A DNA stretch of 5,991 bases from assembly GCA_002329285.1 (NCBI GenBank), contig DCTO01000008.1:1-5991 (forward strand). The letters are read 5' to 3'. Source of the stretch: Ruminococcaceae bacterium UBA1438. Its GTDB lineage: Bacteria; Bacillota; Clostridia; Oscillospirales; Acutalibacteraceae. Each line of letters opens with the position of its first letter. Within the stretch, counting starts at the first letter, position 1. A program made the translations under genes and the position numbers. Positions 1 to 5,110 of this stretch are shown here, piece by piece. Under the pieces are notes generated by a model that did not search any database, had not been told where the DNA came from, and saw only the letters and a list, made by a program, of their open reading frames with translations.

Positions 1-138
1 TAAAAATTCATAGTTATAAGTTTAATTTCATTTACTTTATCAAGATTTTGGATTATTATATTAATATCTTATAAATAAGTAGTTAATCTACTAAATGGTT
101 TTTGAAGTACAAATCTGTATTATATTCCCTTTAATAAC

Positions 139-144
139 TATAAT
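139..144 (+). promoter_or_regulatory. Candidate -10 box for the Xer recombinase gene
   Basis: A perfect TATAAT lies 47 nt before the preferred start codon at 192. No convincing -35 sits 16-18 nt upstream; the best hexamer, TGTATT at 116-121, matches poorly. A second candidate is TTGGAT (48-53), a 16-nt spacer, then TATAAA (70-75), which would give a leader of about 110 nt. The region is so AT-rich that TATAAT-like strings arise by chance. If the 139-144 box is used, transcription would begin near 151, leaving almost no leader for the ATG at 159 and supporting the start at 192. Confidence 0.3.
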
Positions 145-179
145 TATATTTTAATTTTATGAAACTGTTTCACAAGAAC

Positions 180-183
180 GGAG
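180..183 (+). promoter_or_regulatory. Ribosome binding site that decides the Xer start
   Basis: GGAG is followed by 8 nt and then ATG at 192. The in-frame upstream ATG at 159 is preceded only by A/T-rich sequence with no purine-rich SD. This favours the start at 192, giving a 322-residue protein beginning MKREEF instead of 333 residues. Confidence 0.7.
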
Positions 184-191
184 CTTTATTT

Positions 192-1160
192 ATGAAACGA
201 GAAGAATTTGTTTTACTTCCACCGCTTGTTCAGCAATACTTAACTTATCTTGAGGCAATCAAGGGACATTCTCAATTATCTATTATTGAATACGCTTCAG
301 ATTTGCGAACCTTTTTCAGATTTCTTGCAAGAGAAAAAGGCCTCTGCGATAAGGATACTCCTGACGAGGAGATTGATCTCTCCCCTATTGATCTTGAGTT
401 CATTAAAAGAATTACGCTTAATGATGCTTACCAGTTTATGATTTATTGCAGAAACGTGCGTAATAATAATGAAAACACAAGAGCAAGACGGGTTATTGCT
501 ATAAGGCGCTTTTTTATATATTTAACGGACAATCTTGGCCTTCTTGAACATAATCCTATGAAAAACCTTGATATTCCCAAAACCAAAAAAGCCCTCCCAA
601 AATACCTCACTTTAGAGGAAGCGGAAAAGCTTTTAAGCGTTGTCGACGGTCCGTATAAAGAAAGAGATTATGCTATAATAACCCTGTTTTTAAACTGCGG
701 AATGCGCCTTGCTGAGCTTGTTTCAATTGATTATAATGATATAAAAGCAGACGGAAGCCTTGTTATTACCGGTAAAGGTAACAAGGAACGCATAGTTTAT
801 CTTAATGATGCATGCATAAGAGCGATTGCTGAATACAGAAAGGTTCGCCCCAATGAAGGTGTTAAGGACAGAGCACTTTTTCTCAGCTCAAGAAATCAGC
901 GCATAAGCCCGAAAACCGTTCAGCATATTGTTTACACTAATCTTGATAAAGCTGGGCTTGGCGACCGTGGACTTTCTGTACATAAATTAAGGCACACGGC
1001 AGCAACGCTTATGTATCAGCACGGAAATGTTGATTTACTCTTACTTAAAGAAATTCTCGGCCATGAGAATCTTGGCACAACAGAGATTTATACTCACACA
1101 ACAACCGATGCTGCGAGAAAAGCTATTGAAGCAAATCCTTTGAATAAGAAAGACATATAA
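192..1160 (+). CDS. Tyrosine recombinase, XerC/XerD family
   Basis: Site-specific DNA recombinase of the lambda-integrase/Xer family, which resolves chromosome dimers at dif by forming a 3'-phosphotyrosine intermediate. The catalytic set is complete (322-aa numbering): Arg172 in NCGMRLAEL, Lys195 in TGKGNKER, His264 and Arg267 in VHKLRHTAATLM, His291 in ILGHENLGTT and nucleophile Tyr300 in EIYTH. The N-terminal SAM-like DNA-binding domain covers about residues 10-125 and the catalytic domain about 138-311. It is longer than typical XerC/XerD (about 295-305 aa) because of an acidic insertion in the N-terminal domain near residues 50-70, a feature I associate with a chromosomal Xer paralogue group in Clostridia. 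I cannot decide between XerC, XerD or a third paralogue. It stands alone on the plus strand and ends in a strong terminator. No integrase-type arm-binding domain, att repeats or other phage genes are nearby, so a housekeeping role is more likely than a mobile element. Start chosen by the GGAG at 180-183. Confidence 0.92.
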   Translation: MKREEFVLLPPLVQQYLTYLEAIKGHSQLSIIEYASDLRTFFRFLAREKGLCDKDTPDEEIDLSPIDLEFIKRITLNDAYQFMIYCRNVRNNNENTRARRVIAIRRFFIYLTDNLGLLEHNPMKNLDIPKTKKALPKYLTLEEAEKLLSVVDGPYKERDYAIITLFLNCGMRLAELVSIDYNDIKADGSLVITGKGNKERIVYLNDACIRAIAEYRKVRPNEGVKDRALFLSSRNQRISPKTVQHIVYTNLDKAGLGDRGLSVHKLRHTAATLMYQHGNVDLLLLKEILGHENLGTTEIYTHTTTDAARKAIEANPLNKKDI

Positions 1161-1162
1161 CT

Positions 1163-1189
1163 AAAGGCAAGGTTTTCCCTTGCCTTTTT
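1163..1189 (+). terminator. Rho-independent terminator between convergent genes
   Basis: A perfect 10-bp stem (AAAGGCAAGG at 1163-1172 with CCTTGCCTTT at 1178-1187) and 5-nt loop (TTTTC) are followed by T through 1189. It starts 3 nt after the recombinase stop. The minus-strand copy lacks a good U-run after the stem, so it mainly ends the plus-strand transcript. The stop codon of the convergent spoIIM-family gene (1188-1190) sits in the same T-run, so this hairpin also follows directly after that gene on the other strand and may serve both transcripts. Confidence 0.88.
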
Positions 1190-1820
1190 ATAATACAATT
1201 ATCCCACCAAGCGCTGTTGCTGCAACAGAATCCGCCGCTGCCGCTATCAGAATCATAATTCCGTATATCAGATAGCTTCTCAAATAGCTTTTGTAGTTAA
1301 TTTCAACGTTATCTAAATCTTTTTTAACGGTTAAATCATAAATTTTTTTACTTAGCTCAAAGCTTTTTGATATAGTCAGAATGATTATTGTGAGCAGCAA
1401 ACATGCAAATGGTGCAATCATCAGCATAGAATATCCAAAGCCTCTTATTCCGAAATTGCAGTAATAATATGAAATTCTGATAGCTGTTTCAAAGCCTAAG
1501 ATAATCGGAATTACATTAATAATCGGAAAACCGATTAGGCAAATTCCAAGCAAAACCGTTATTGAGAATACAAGATAATACCTTGCCAGATTATGAAAAA
1601 ACTGCTGCAAAAACAGAGAGTAACTGCCTGAAATAATTAAAGAATCTATGGTATCGCCCTGAAATTTCTTATATATAAACGCTCCGAAAAGCAGTCCGGC
1701 AGAATAAAAAAATATAGAATATATTATTGTTTTGTTCTTCTTAAAGATGCTAATAATGTTAATCTTTTCTTTTTTTGGCTCAGCCTTTTCATTTTCTTTT
1801 TCGTTCATCAGCAGTTGCAT
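1188..1820 (-). CDS. spoIIM: SpoIIM-family (stage II sporulation protein M) membrane protein
   Basis: A 210-aa polytopic membrane protein. A charged Lys/Glu-rich cytoplasmic N-terminus (about 1-30) is followed by hydrophobic segments near 31-50, 80-110, 130-151 and 182-210. The family signature is visible as FFHNL (74-78) followed by LLGICLIGFPI (90-100), which resembles the WHNL...LLGLSIIGLPI stretch of Bacillus subtilis SpoIIM as I remember it; the first helix carries the equivalent LFGA motif (44-47). In B. subtilis SpoIIM works with SpoIID and SpoIIP in septal peptidoglycan remodelling during engulfment, under the mother-cell sigma factor. The length is close to the Bacillus protein. The start at 1820 overlaps the stop of the upstream gene (TAATG) and has AAAGG 7 nt upstream. 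A second Met at residue 5 has no SD at suitable distance. Family assignment is from motif resemblance; overall identity looks low, so it could be a divergent DUF95/SpoIIM relative with another role. Confidence 0.75.
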   Translation of the reverse strand: MQLLMNEKENEKAEPKKEKINIISIFKKNKTIIYSIFFYSAGLLFGAFIYKKFQGDTIDSLIISGSYSLFLQQFFHNLARYYLVFSITVLLGICLIGFPIINVIPIILGFETAIRISYYYCNFGIRGFGYSMLMIAPFACLLLTIIILTISKSFELSKKIYDLTVKKDLDNVEINYKSYLRSYLIYGIMILIAAAADSVAATALGGIIVL

Positions 1821-2221
1821 TATTTAACCTTTATCCTTTTTGAATTATTAATTGATAAGAAACCGAAAATTCCGCCAATAATGATGCAGATAAATAGTTT
1901 AACAAGGAAAAATATTCCACCTGATGAATGAAAAATTAAATTAATAAAGCTGTAAATAATTAAAGGCAATGCTGAAATTGCGCCAAGTGCAAAGCCGTTA
2001 TTTTTAAATCCTTTAACACTGAAATAGCCTGTGAATGCAGAGGTTAATGCACAAACAGCAATTGAAAGTATTTTCAAAATGCTGATATCGATATCAAGCT
2101 TTAAGCATATCAGAGATAAAAATGCACTCCAAAGAAAAACAGATATAAAAGTAAGAATAACCGCTTTTATTACATATTTTACAATTAAATCTGAGCCTTT
2201 AACAGTTTTAATTTTCTTCAT
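1820..2221 (-). CDS. Small four-helix membrane protein, TIGR04086/YrzE-like
   Basis: A 133-aa hydrophobic protein with four predicted membrane segments (about 15-40, 46-68, 75-97, 103-123) and short basic ends (MKKIK at the N-terminus, SKRIKVK at the C-terminus). Glycines are frequent inside helices, including a GGIFG stretch (116-120). Size, topology and position directly after yajC match the TIGR04086/YrzE group of uncharacterised Bacillota membrane proteins; in B. subtilis yrzE likewise follows the yajC homologue in the queA-tgt cluster. Its biochemical function is unknown. Its stop codon overlaps the start of the spoIIM-family gene by one base, so the two are probably translationally coupled. 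The start has a strong SD (AAGGGAG, 2229-2235, 7-nt spacing), but that SD lies inside the 3' arm of a long hairpin (see 2222-2268). The assignment rests on context and topology more than on a diagnostic motif. Confidence 0.7.
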   Translation of the reverse strand: MKKIKTVKGSDLIVKYVIKAVILTFISVFLWSAFLSLICLKLDIDISILKILSIAVCALTSAFTGYFSVKGFKNNGFALGAISALPLIIYSFINLIFHSSGGIFFLVKLFICIIIGGIFGFLSINNSKRIKVK

Positions 2222-2268
2222 AAAAAAACTCCCTTAATGTCCTGTTAAAGGATATTCAAGGGAGTTTT
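2222..2268 (-). terminator. Terminator-like hairpin that contains the SD of the next gene
   Basis: The outer stem is 11 perfect pairs (2225-2235 with 2258-2268). It continues, past one bulged base at 2257, into 7 more pairs (2236-2242 with 2250-2256, one G-U in the plus-strand reading), with a 7-nt loop at 2243-2249. Read on the minus strand, the stem is followed by a run of seven T (2228-2222), then ATG at 2221. It therefore has the form of an intrinsic terminator after yajC, but its 3' arm holds AAGGGAG, the SD of the YrzE-like gene. It could reduce read-through into the last two genes, block their translation, or both. Confidence 0.75.
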
Positions 2269-2292
2269 AAAATATTACTGTATATATTTTGA

Positions 2293-2721
2293 TTAATCCT
2301 CATCAGAAAGCGGCTTGGGGCCGTCATCCTCAGAATCATTTTTCTTATTCTTCTTTGCCTTGGCGGCTTCCTTTGCAGCCTCAACTTCTTTTCTGTGCTG
2401 ATCCATCTTTGTTTTATTGGTGTTAACAGCCCAGCGCATAATTCTCATTTTGGTTCTGTCCGCGCCGGTTTCGATGATAAGATCCTCTTCACGAATAGTT
2501 ACAACCTTGCCAACAATACCGCCGATTGTGATAATTTCATCGCCGATTTCAAGGGCATTTCTCATTTCCTGCTCTTCCTTTTGGCGCTTTTTCTGCGGTC
2601 TGATTGTCATAAAATACATAAGCGCAACAAGAACAACCATCATAATAATCATGGTTGAGCCGCCCTGAGCATTTGAGCCTGATGCTGCGCCTGAGCCTAA
2701 GCTAAGTAAAAAATCAGTCAT
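2293..2721 (-). CDS. yajC: Preprotein translocase subunit YajC
   Basis: YajC is a small inner-membrane protein that associates with SecDF and the SecYEG channel and assists protein export and insertion; it is usually not essential. The 142-aa product has a short Gly/Ser-rich N-terminus (8-22), one membrane helix (about 24-40), the hallmark TIRPQKKRQKE junction (39-49), and the conserved cytoplasmic core GDEIITIGGIVGKV (60-73) followed by a DRTKMRIMRWAV segment (88-99). Family members are usually about 85-115 aa; this one carries an extra tail from about residue 106, first Lys/Ala/Glu-rich and probably helical, then acidic (DSEDDGPKPLSDED). The start is supported by GGAGG at 2730-2734, 8 nt from the ATG. 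It lies 73 nt after tgt and has its own promoter candidate (2759-2787). Position after queA-tgt is the common Bacillota arrangement. Identification is secure. Confidence 0.96.
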   Translation of the reverse strand: MTDFLLSLGSGAASGSNAQGGSTMIIMMVVLVALMYFMTIRPQKKRQKEEQEMRNALEIGDEIITIGGIVGKVVTIREEDLIIETGADRTKMRIMRWAVNTNKTKMDQHRKEVEAAKEAAKAKKNKKNDSEDDGPKPLSDED

Positions 2722-2729
2722 TTAGAATT

Positions 2730-2734
2730 CCTCC
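2730..2734 (-). promoter_or_regulatory. Ribosome binding site of yajC
   Basis: GGAGG on the minus strand, 8 nt before the ATG at 2721. It is among the strongest SDs in the window and fixes the yajC start. Confidence 0.85.
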
Positions 2735-2758
2735 GAAATAATTATTTACAATACTGAT

Positions 2759-2787
2759 ATTATATAAAGTGTCCGTAAAAAAAGCAA
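2759..2787 (-). promoter_or_regulatory. Promoter of yajC (sigma-A type)
   Basis: On the minus strand, TTGCTT (2787-2782) is separated by exactly 17 nt from a perfect TATAAT (2764-2759). Transcription would begin near 2752, giving a leader of about 30 nt ending in the GGAGG. The -35 matches the consensus at only 3 of 6 positions (TTG), but spacing and -10 are ideal. The -35 overlaps the 3' arm and T-run of the tgt terminator-like hairpin. Confidence 0.6.
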
Positions 2788-2804
2788 GAATTTTCTAAAT
2801 TCTT
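2777..2804 (-). terminator. Probable weak terminator of queA-tgt
   Basis: Read on the minus strand, an 8-bp perfect stem (AAGAATTT with AAATTCTT; 2804-2797 and 2793-2786) with a 3-nt loop is followed by GC and seven T (2783-2777). The tgt stop codon (2795-2797) lies in the hairpin. The stem has only one G-C pair, so termination is likely partial and read-through into yajC is plausible. Confidence 0.5.
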
Positions 2805-3928
2805 TTATCAAGTTTAACACAAAATTCATTTTTATAATCTTCAAATGAATTATTTTCGATATTATCTCTTATTTCACACATAAGATTATTATAGAAATAA
2901 AGATTATGCATAACCGCAAGGCGCATTCCAAGCATTTCGTTTGCTTTCAAAAGATGCCTGATATATCCCCTGCTGTGTTTTTGACAAACAGGGCAGCTGC
3001 AGCTTTCATCAAGCGGCTTATCGTCCTTTGCATACTTTGCATTATTGATATTAATTATGCCCTCTTTTGTGAAAATATGCCCGTGCCTTGCATTTCTGCT
3101 TGGCATAACACAATCAAAAAGGTCAACTCCCCTGATGACTGCTTCAAGAATGTTTCCCGGAGTGCCGACGCCCATAAGATAACGTGGTTTATTCTCCGGG
3201 GCATATGGCTCAACAGCGCTGATGATGCGATACATATCCTCTTTAGGCTCGCCAACTGCAAGCCCACCGATTGCATATCCGTCCAAATCCATTTTCGCAA
3301 TCAGCTTCATATGCTCAATGCGGAGCTCATCAAAGGTGCAGCCTTGATTTATACCGAATAAAAGCTGTTTTTTATTAATCGTTTCGGGTAGCGAATTAAG
3401 CCTGTCCATCTCAATTTTACAGCGCTCAAGCCATCTTGTTGTGCGCTCGCAGGCTTCCTTAGCATATTTATAAGAAGCGGGGTTTTCAACACATTCATCA
3501 AAGGCCATTGCAATGGTTGATGCAAGATGGCTTTGAATTTGCATTGATTCTTCCGGGCCCATAAAAATTTTGCGTCCGTCAATATGCGAATTAAAGGTTA
3601 CGCCTTCCTCTTTAATTTTGTTTAGCTTTGCAAGCGAAAAAACCTGAAAGCCGCCGCTGTCAGTTAAAATCGGTTTATCCCAGTTTGTGAACTTATGAAG
3701 GCCGCCCATATCATTAACAAGATCATCACCAGGGCGAATATGCAAATGATAAGTGTTGCAAAGCATAACCTGTGTGCCGATTTTATTTAAATCCTCCGTT
3801 GCTAACCCGCCCTTAATTGCGGCTGCAGTTGCAACATTCATAAATGCCGGGGTCTGAACCGTACCGTGAACGGTTTCAAAAACGGCGCGCCTTGCATTAC
3901 CTTCCTTTTTAATTACGGTAAACTTCAT
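2795..3928 (-). CDS. tgt: tRNA-guanine transglycosylase (queuine tRNA-ribosyltransferase)
   Basis: This enzyme exchanges guanine-34 in the anticodon of tRNAs for Asp, Asn, His and Tyr, in bacteria usually for preQ1, the precursor of queuosine. At 377 aa it is full length. Family landmarks are all present: catalytic Asp90 in LTDSGGFQVFSL, the MAFDEC motif (141-146), the substrate-binding GGLAVGEP (221-228), nucleophile Asp272 in DLFDCVMPSRNARHGH, and the zinc site Cys310, Cys312, Cys315 and His341 (CSCPVC ... MHNLYF). The ATG is 5 nt after the queA stop, with a GAGG (3939-3942) inside the last codons of queA and 10-nt spacing, so tgt is co-transcribed and probably coupled with queA. The gene ends in a weak hairpin (2777-2804). 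Substrate preference (preQ1 or salvaged queuine) cannot be decided from what is visible. Confidence 0.98.
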   Translation of the reverse strand: MKFTVIKKEGNARRAVFETVHGTVQTPAFMNVATAAAIKGGLATEDLNKIGTQVMLCNTYHLHIRPGDDLVNDMGGLHKFTNWDKPILTDSGGFQVFSLAKLNKIKEEGVTFNSHIDGRKIFMGPEESMQIQSHLASTIAMAFDECVENPASYKYAKEACERTTRWLERCKIEMDRLNSLPETINKKQLLFGINQGCTFDELRIEHMKLIAKMDLDGYAIGGLAVGEPKEDMYRIISAVEPYAPENKPRYLMGVGTPGNILEAVIRGVDLFDCVMPSRNARHGHIFTKEGIININNAKYAKDDKPLDESCSCPVCQKHSRGYIRHLLKANEMLGMRLAVMHNLYFYNNLMCEIRDNIENNSFEDYKNEFCVKLDKRI

Positions 3929-3933
3929 AAATG

Positions 3934-4965
3934 TTAATCCTCAATCAGCATACTGTCTCCAAAACTGAAAAAGCGATACTTTTCAGAAACAGCAGTATTA
4001 TAAGCATTCATTATATTATCAAATCCGGCAAAAGCAGAAACCAGCATAATCAATGTGCTTTCAGGCAGATGAAAATTCGTGATAAGCGCATCTATGCATT
4101 TAAACTTATATCCGGGATAAATGAAAATTGATGTTTCATCCTCATCGGCGCAGATTTTTCCGCACTTTGTGGCAACGGATTCAAGCGTTCTGCAGGAGGT
4201 AGTTCCAACAGAAATAACTCTTTTTCCGTTTTCTTTTGTCTGATTAATAAGATCAGCTGTTTCTTGCGAAATAGTGTAATGCTCGGAATGCATTTTATGC
4301 TTTGTAACATCATCAACCTTAACCGGCCTGAAGGTTCCAAGTCCGACATGAAGAGTTACATAACCTATATTAACGCCCATTGCTCTTATTTCTTCAAGCA
4401 TTTCGGGTGTGAAATGCAATCCCGCAGTCGGAGCAGCAGCGGAGCCGAGCTCTTTGCTGTAAACCGTCTGATATCTTTCCTTATCTTTTAGCTTTTCTTT
4501 TATGTACGGAGGAAGCGGCATTGCTCCGATTTCATCCAGAACGGCAAAAATATTTCTGTCACAACTGAATTCAACAAAGCGGTTTCCGTCCTCTTCATTA
4601 ACATCAACAATTCTGCCAAAGAGTTTTCCGTCACCGAATACAAATTCAGAGCCGATTTTTGCTCTTTTACCCGGTTTGCACAAACATTCCCAGATATTGC
4701 TTTCCTTTTGCGCAACAAGTAAAAATTCAACAACGGCACCAGTGTCTTTTTTAACACCAAAAATCCTTGCAGGAATCACCCTTGTATCATTAAGAATAAG
4801 GCAATCGCCCTCATTCAGATATTCTCCTAAATCCTTAAATATTCTGTGTTCGATTCTGCCGTCGTTTTTATGCAGAATCATCAGGCGTGATGCGTTTCTA
4901 GGCTCAATCGGTGTTTGAGCAATTAGATTTTCAGGCAATTCATAAAAAAAATCAGAAGTTTTCAT
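3934..4965 (-). CDS. queA: S-adenosylmethionine:tRNA ribosyltransferase-isomerase
   Basis: QueA transfers and isomerises the ribosyl group of S-adenosylmethionine onto preQ1-modified tRNA to give epoxyqueuosine, the step after Tgt. With the start at 4965 the protein has 343 aa, matching the usual 340-356, and begins [12 protein letters not shown], as is typical of the family. Conserved blocks: [10 protein letters not shown] (58-67), PLPPYIK (150-156), [13 protein letters not shown] (174-186), [10 protein letters not shown] (206-215), HKMHSEHY (223-230), [11 protein letters not shown] (253-263) and [14 protein letters not shown] (286-299). A longer reading frame starts at 4992 (MSNINYGDI extension), but that ATG has no SD, whereas GGAG at 4971-4974 lies 5 nt before the 4965 ATG. 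It is the first gene of the minus-strand group; tgt follows after 5 nt. Later steps of the pathway (epoxyqueuosine reductase) and preQ1 synthesis genes are not in the window. Confidence 0.97.
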   Translation of the reverse strand: MKTSDFFYELPENLIAQTPIEPRNASRLMILHKNDGRIEHRIFKDLGEYLNEGDCLILNDTRVIPARIFGVKKDTGAVVEFLLVAQKESNIWECLCKPGKRAKIGSEFVFGDGKLFGRIVDVNEEDGNRFVEFSCDRNIFAVLDEIGAMPLPPYIKEKLKDKERYQTVYSKELGSAAAPTAGLHFTPEMLEEIRAMGVNIGYVTLHVGLGTFRPVKVDDVTKHKMHSEHYTISQETADLINQTKENGKRVISVGTTSCRTLESVATKCGKICADEDETSIFIYPGYKFKCIDALITNFHLPESTLIMLVSAFAGFDNIMNAYNTAVSEKYRFFSFGDSMLIED

Positions 4966-4970
4966 AATGT

Positions 4971-4974
4971 CTCC
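4971..4974 (-). promoter_or_regulatory. Ribosome binding site that decides the queA start
   Basis: GGAG on the minus strand, 5 nt from the ATG at 4965. The alternative ATG at 4992 is preceded by an ATATAT run with no SD. This places the start nine codons inside the longest open frame. Confidence 0.7.
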
Positions 4975-5006
4975 ATAATTAATGTTTGACATATATATAT
5001 AATAAG

Positions 5007-5016
5007 TGATATTATA
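5007..5016 (-). promoter_or_regulatory. Candidate -10 region for queA-tgt
   Basis: The minus strand has a perfect TATAAT (5016-5011) followed by ATCA. The same ten bases, TATAATATCA, occur at the yajC promoter (2764-2755). A start near 5003 would give a leader of about 38 nt. No good -35 lies at 16-18 nt; TTGCTT occurs further up but pairs better (18-nt spacing) with an overlapping AATAAT. The region is very AT-rich, so this remains tentative. Confidence 0.35.
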
Positions 5017-5037
5017 TTATTTTAGAATAGTAGGAAA

Positions 5038-5066
5038 TTAAGCAAAATAATGCCGTTTTCTATTAT
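5038..5066 (+). promoter_or_regulatory. Candidate promoter for asd
   Basis: TTAAGC (5038-5043), a 17-nt spacer and TATTAT (5061-5066) could form a weak sigma-A promoter, giving a leader of about 38 nt to the asd ATG. Several other AT-rich -10-like strings are present (for example TATTAT at 5071), so the exact box is uncertain. The whole queA-asd spacer is only 145 nt, too short for both a promoter and a full lysine riboswitch or T-box leader, and I see none. Confidence 0.3.
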
Positions 5067-5100
5067 ATTGTATTATATCTTATTTTACAAGATATTTTTT

Positions 5101-5106
5101 AGGAGG
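5101..5106 (+). promoter_or_regulatory. Ribosome binding site of asd
   Basis: A perfect AGGAGG, 4 nt before the ATG at 5111. It confirms the asd start. A short hairpin with a following T-run (5075-5100) ends directly before it. Confidence 0.85.
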
Positions 5107-5110
5107 AATT

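Noticed and set aside
58..94. Palindrome ATATTAATAT (58-67) and a 5-bp hairpin AGTAG/CTACT (80-94) in the left leader.
   Set aside because: Short, AT-rich and without a T-run or known operator pattern; expected by chance in such sequence.
159..191. Longer N-terminus of the Xer recombinase from the ATG at 159.
   Set aside because: There is no SD before 159, while GGAG lies 8 nt before the ATG at 192, and the extra 11 residues do not resemble Xer N-termini.
192..1160. The recombinase as an integrase marking a prophage or integrative element.
   Set aside because: It is flanked by housekeeping genes, there is no tRNA, direct repeat or phage/conjugation gene, and the protein is a compact Xer type without an arm-binding domain.
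2277..2284. TATACAGT on the minus strand resembling a sporulation SigE -10, upstream of the YrzE-like/spoIIM pair.
   Set aside because: The expected -35 about 14 nt upstream (TGATGAG) matches poorly. A single AT-rich octamer is not enough to claim a sporulation promoter, although the context makes it worth testing.
4502..4918. Plus-strand 138-aa open frame opposite queA, and other long antisense frames over tgt, yajC and asd.
   Set aside because: They mirror well-conserved genes, lack convincing SDs and show no recognisable domain; they are shadows of the coding strand.
4966..4992. Nine-residue extension of QueA from the ATG at 4992.
   Set aside because: It has no SD and is preceded by an ATATAT run; the family N-terminus begins at the Met encoded at 4965.
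4966..5110. Possible preQ1, SAM or lysine riboswitch in the queA-asd spacer.
   Set aside because: The 145-nt spacer holds both divergent promoters and has no G/C-rich paired aptamer core; no known aptamer motif was seen on either strand.
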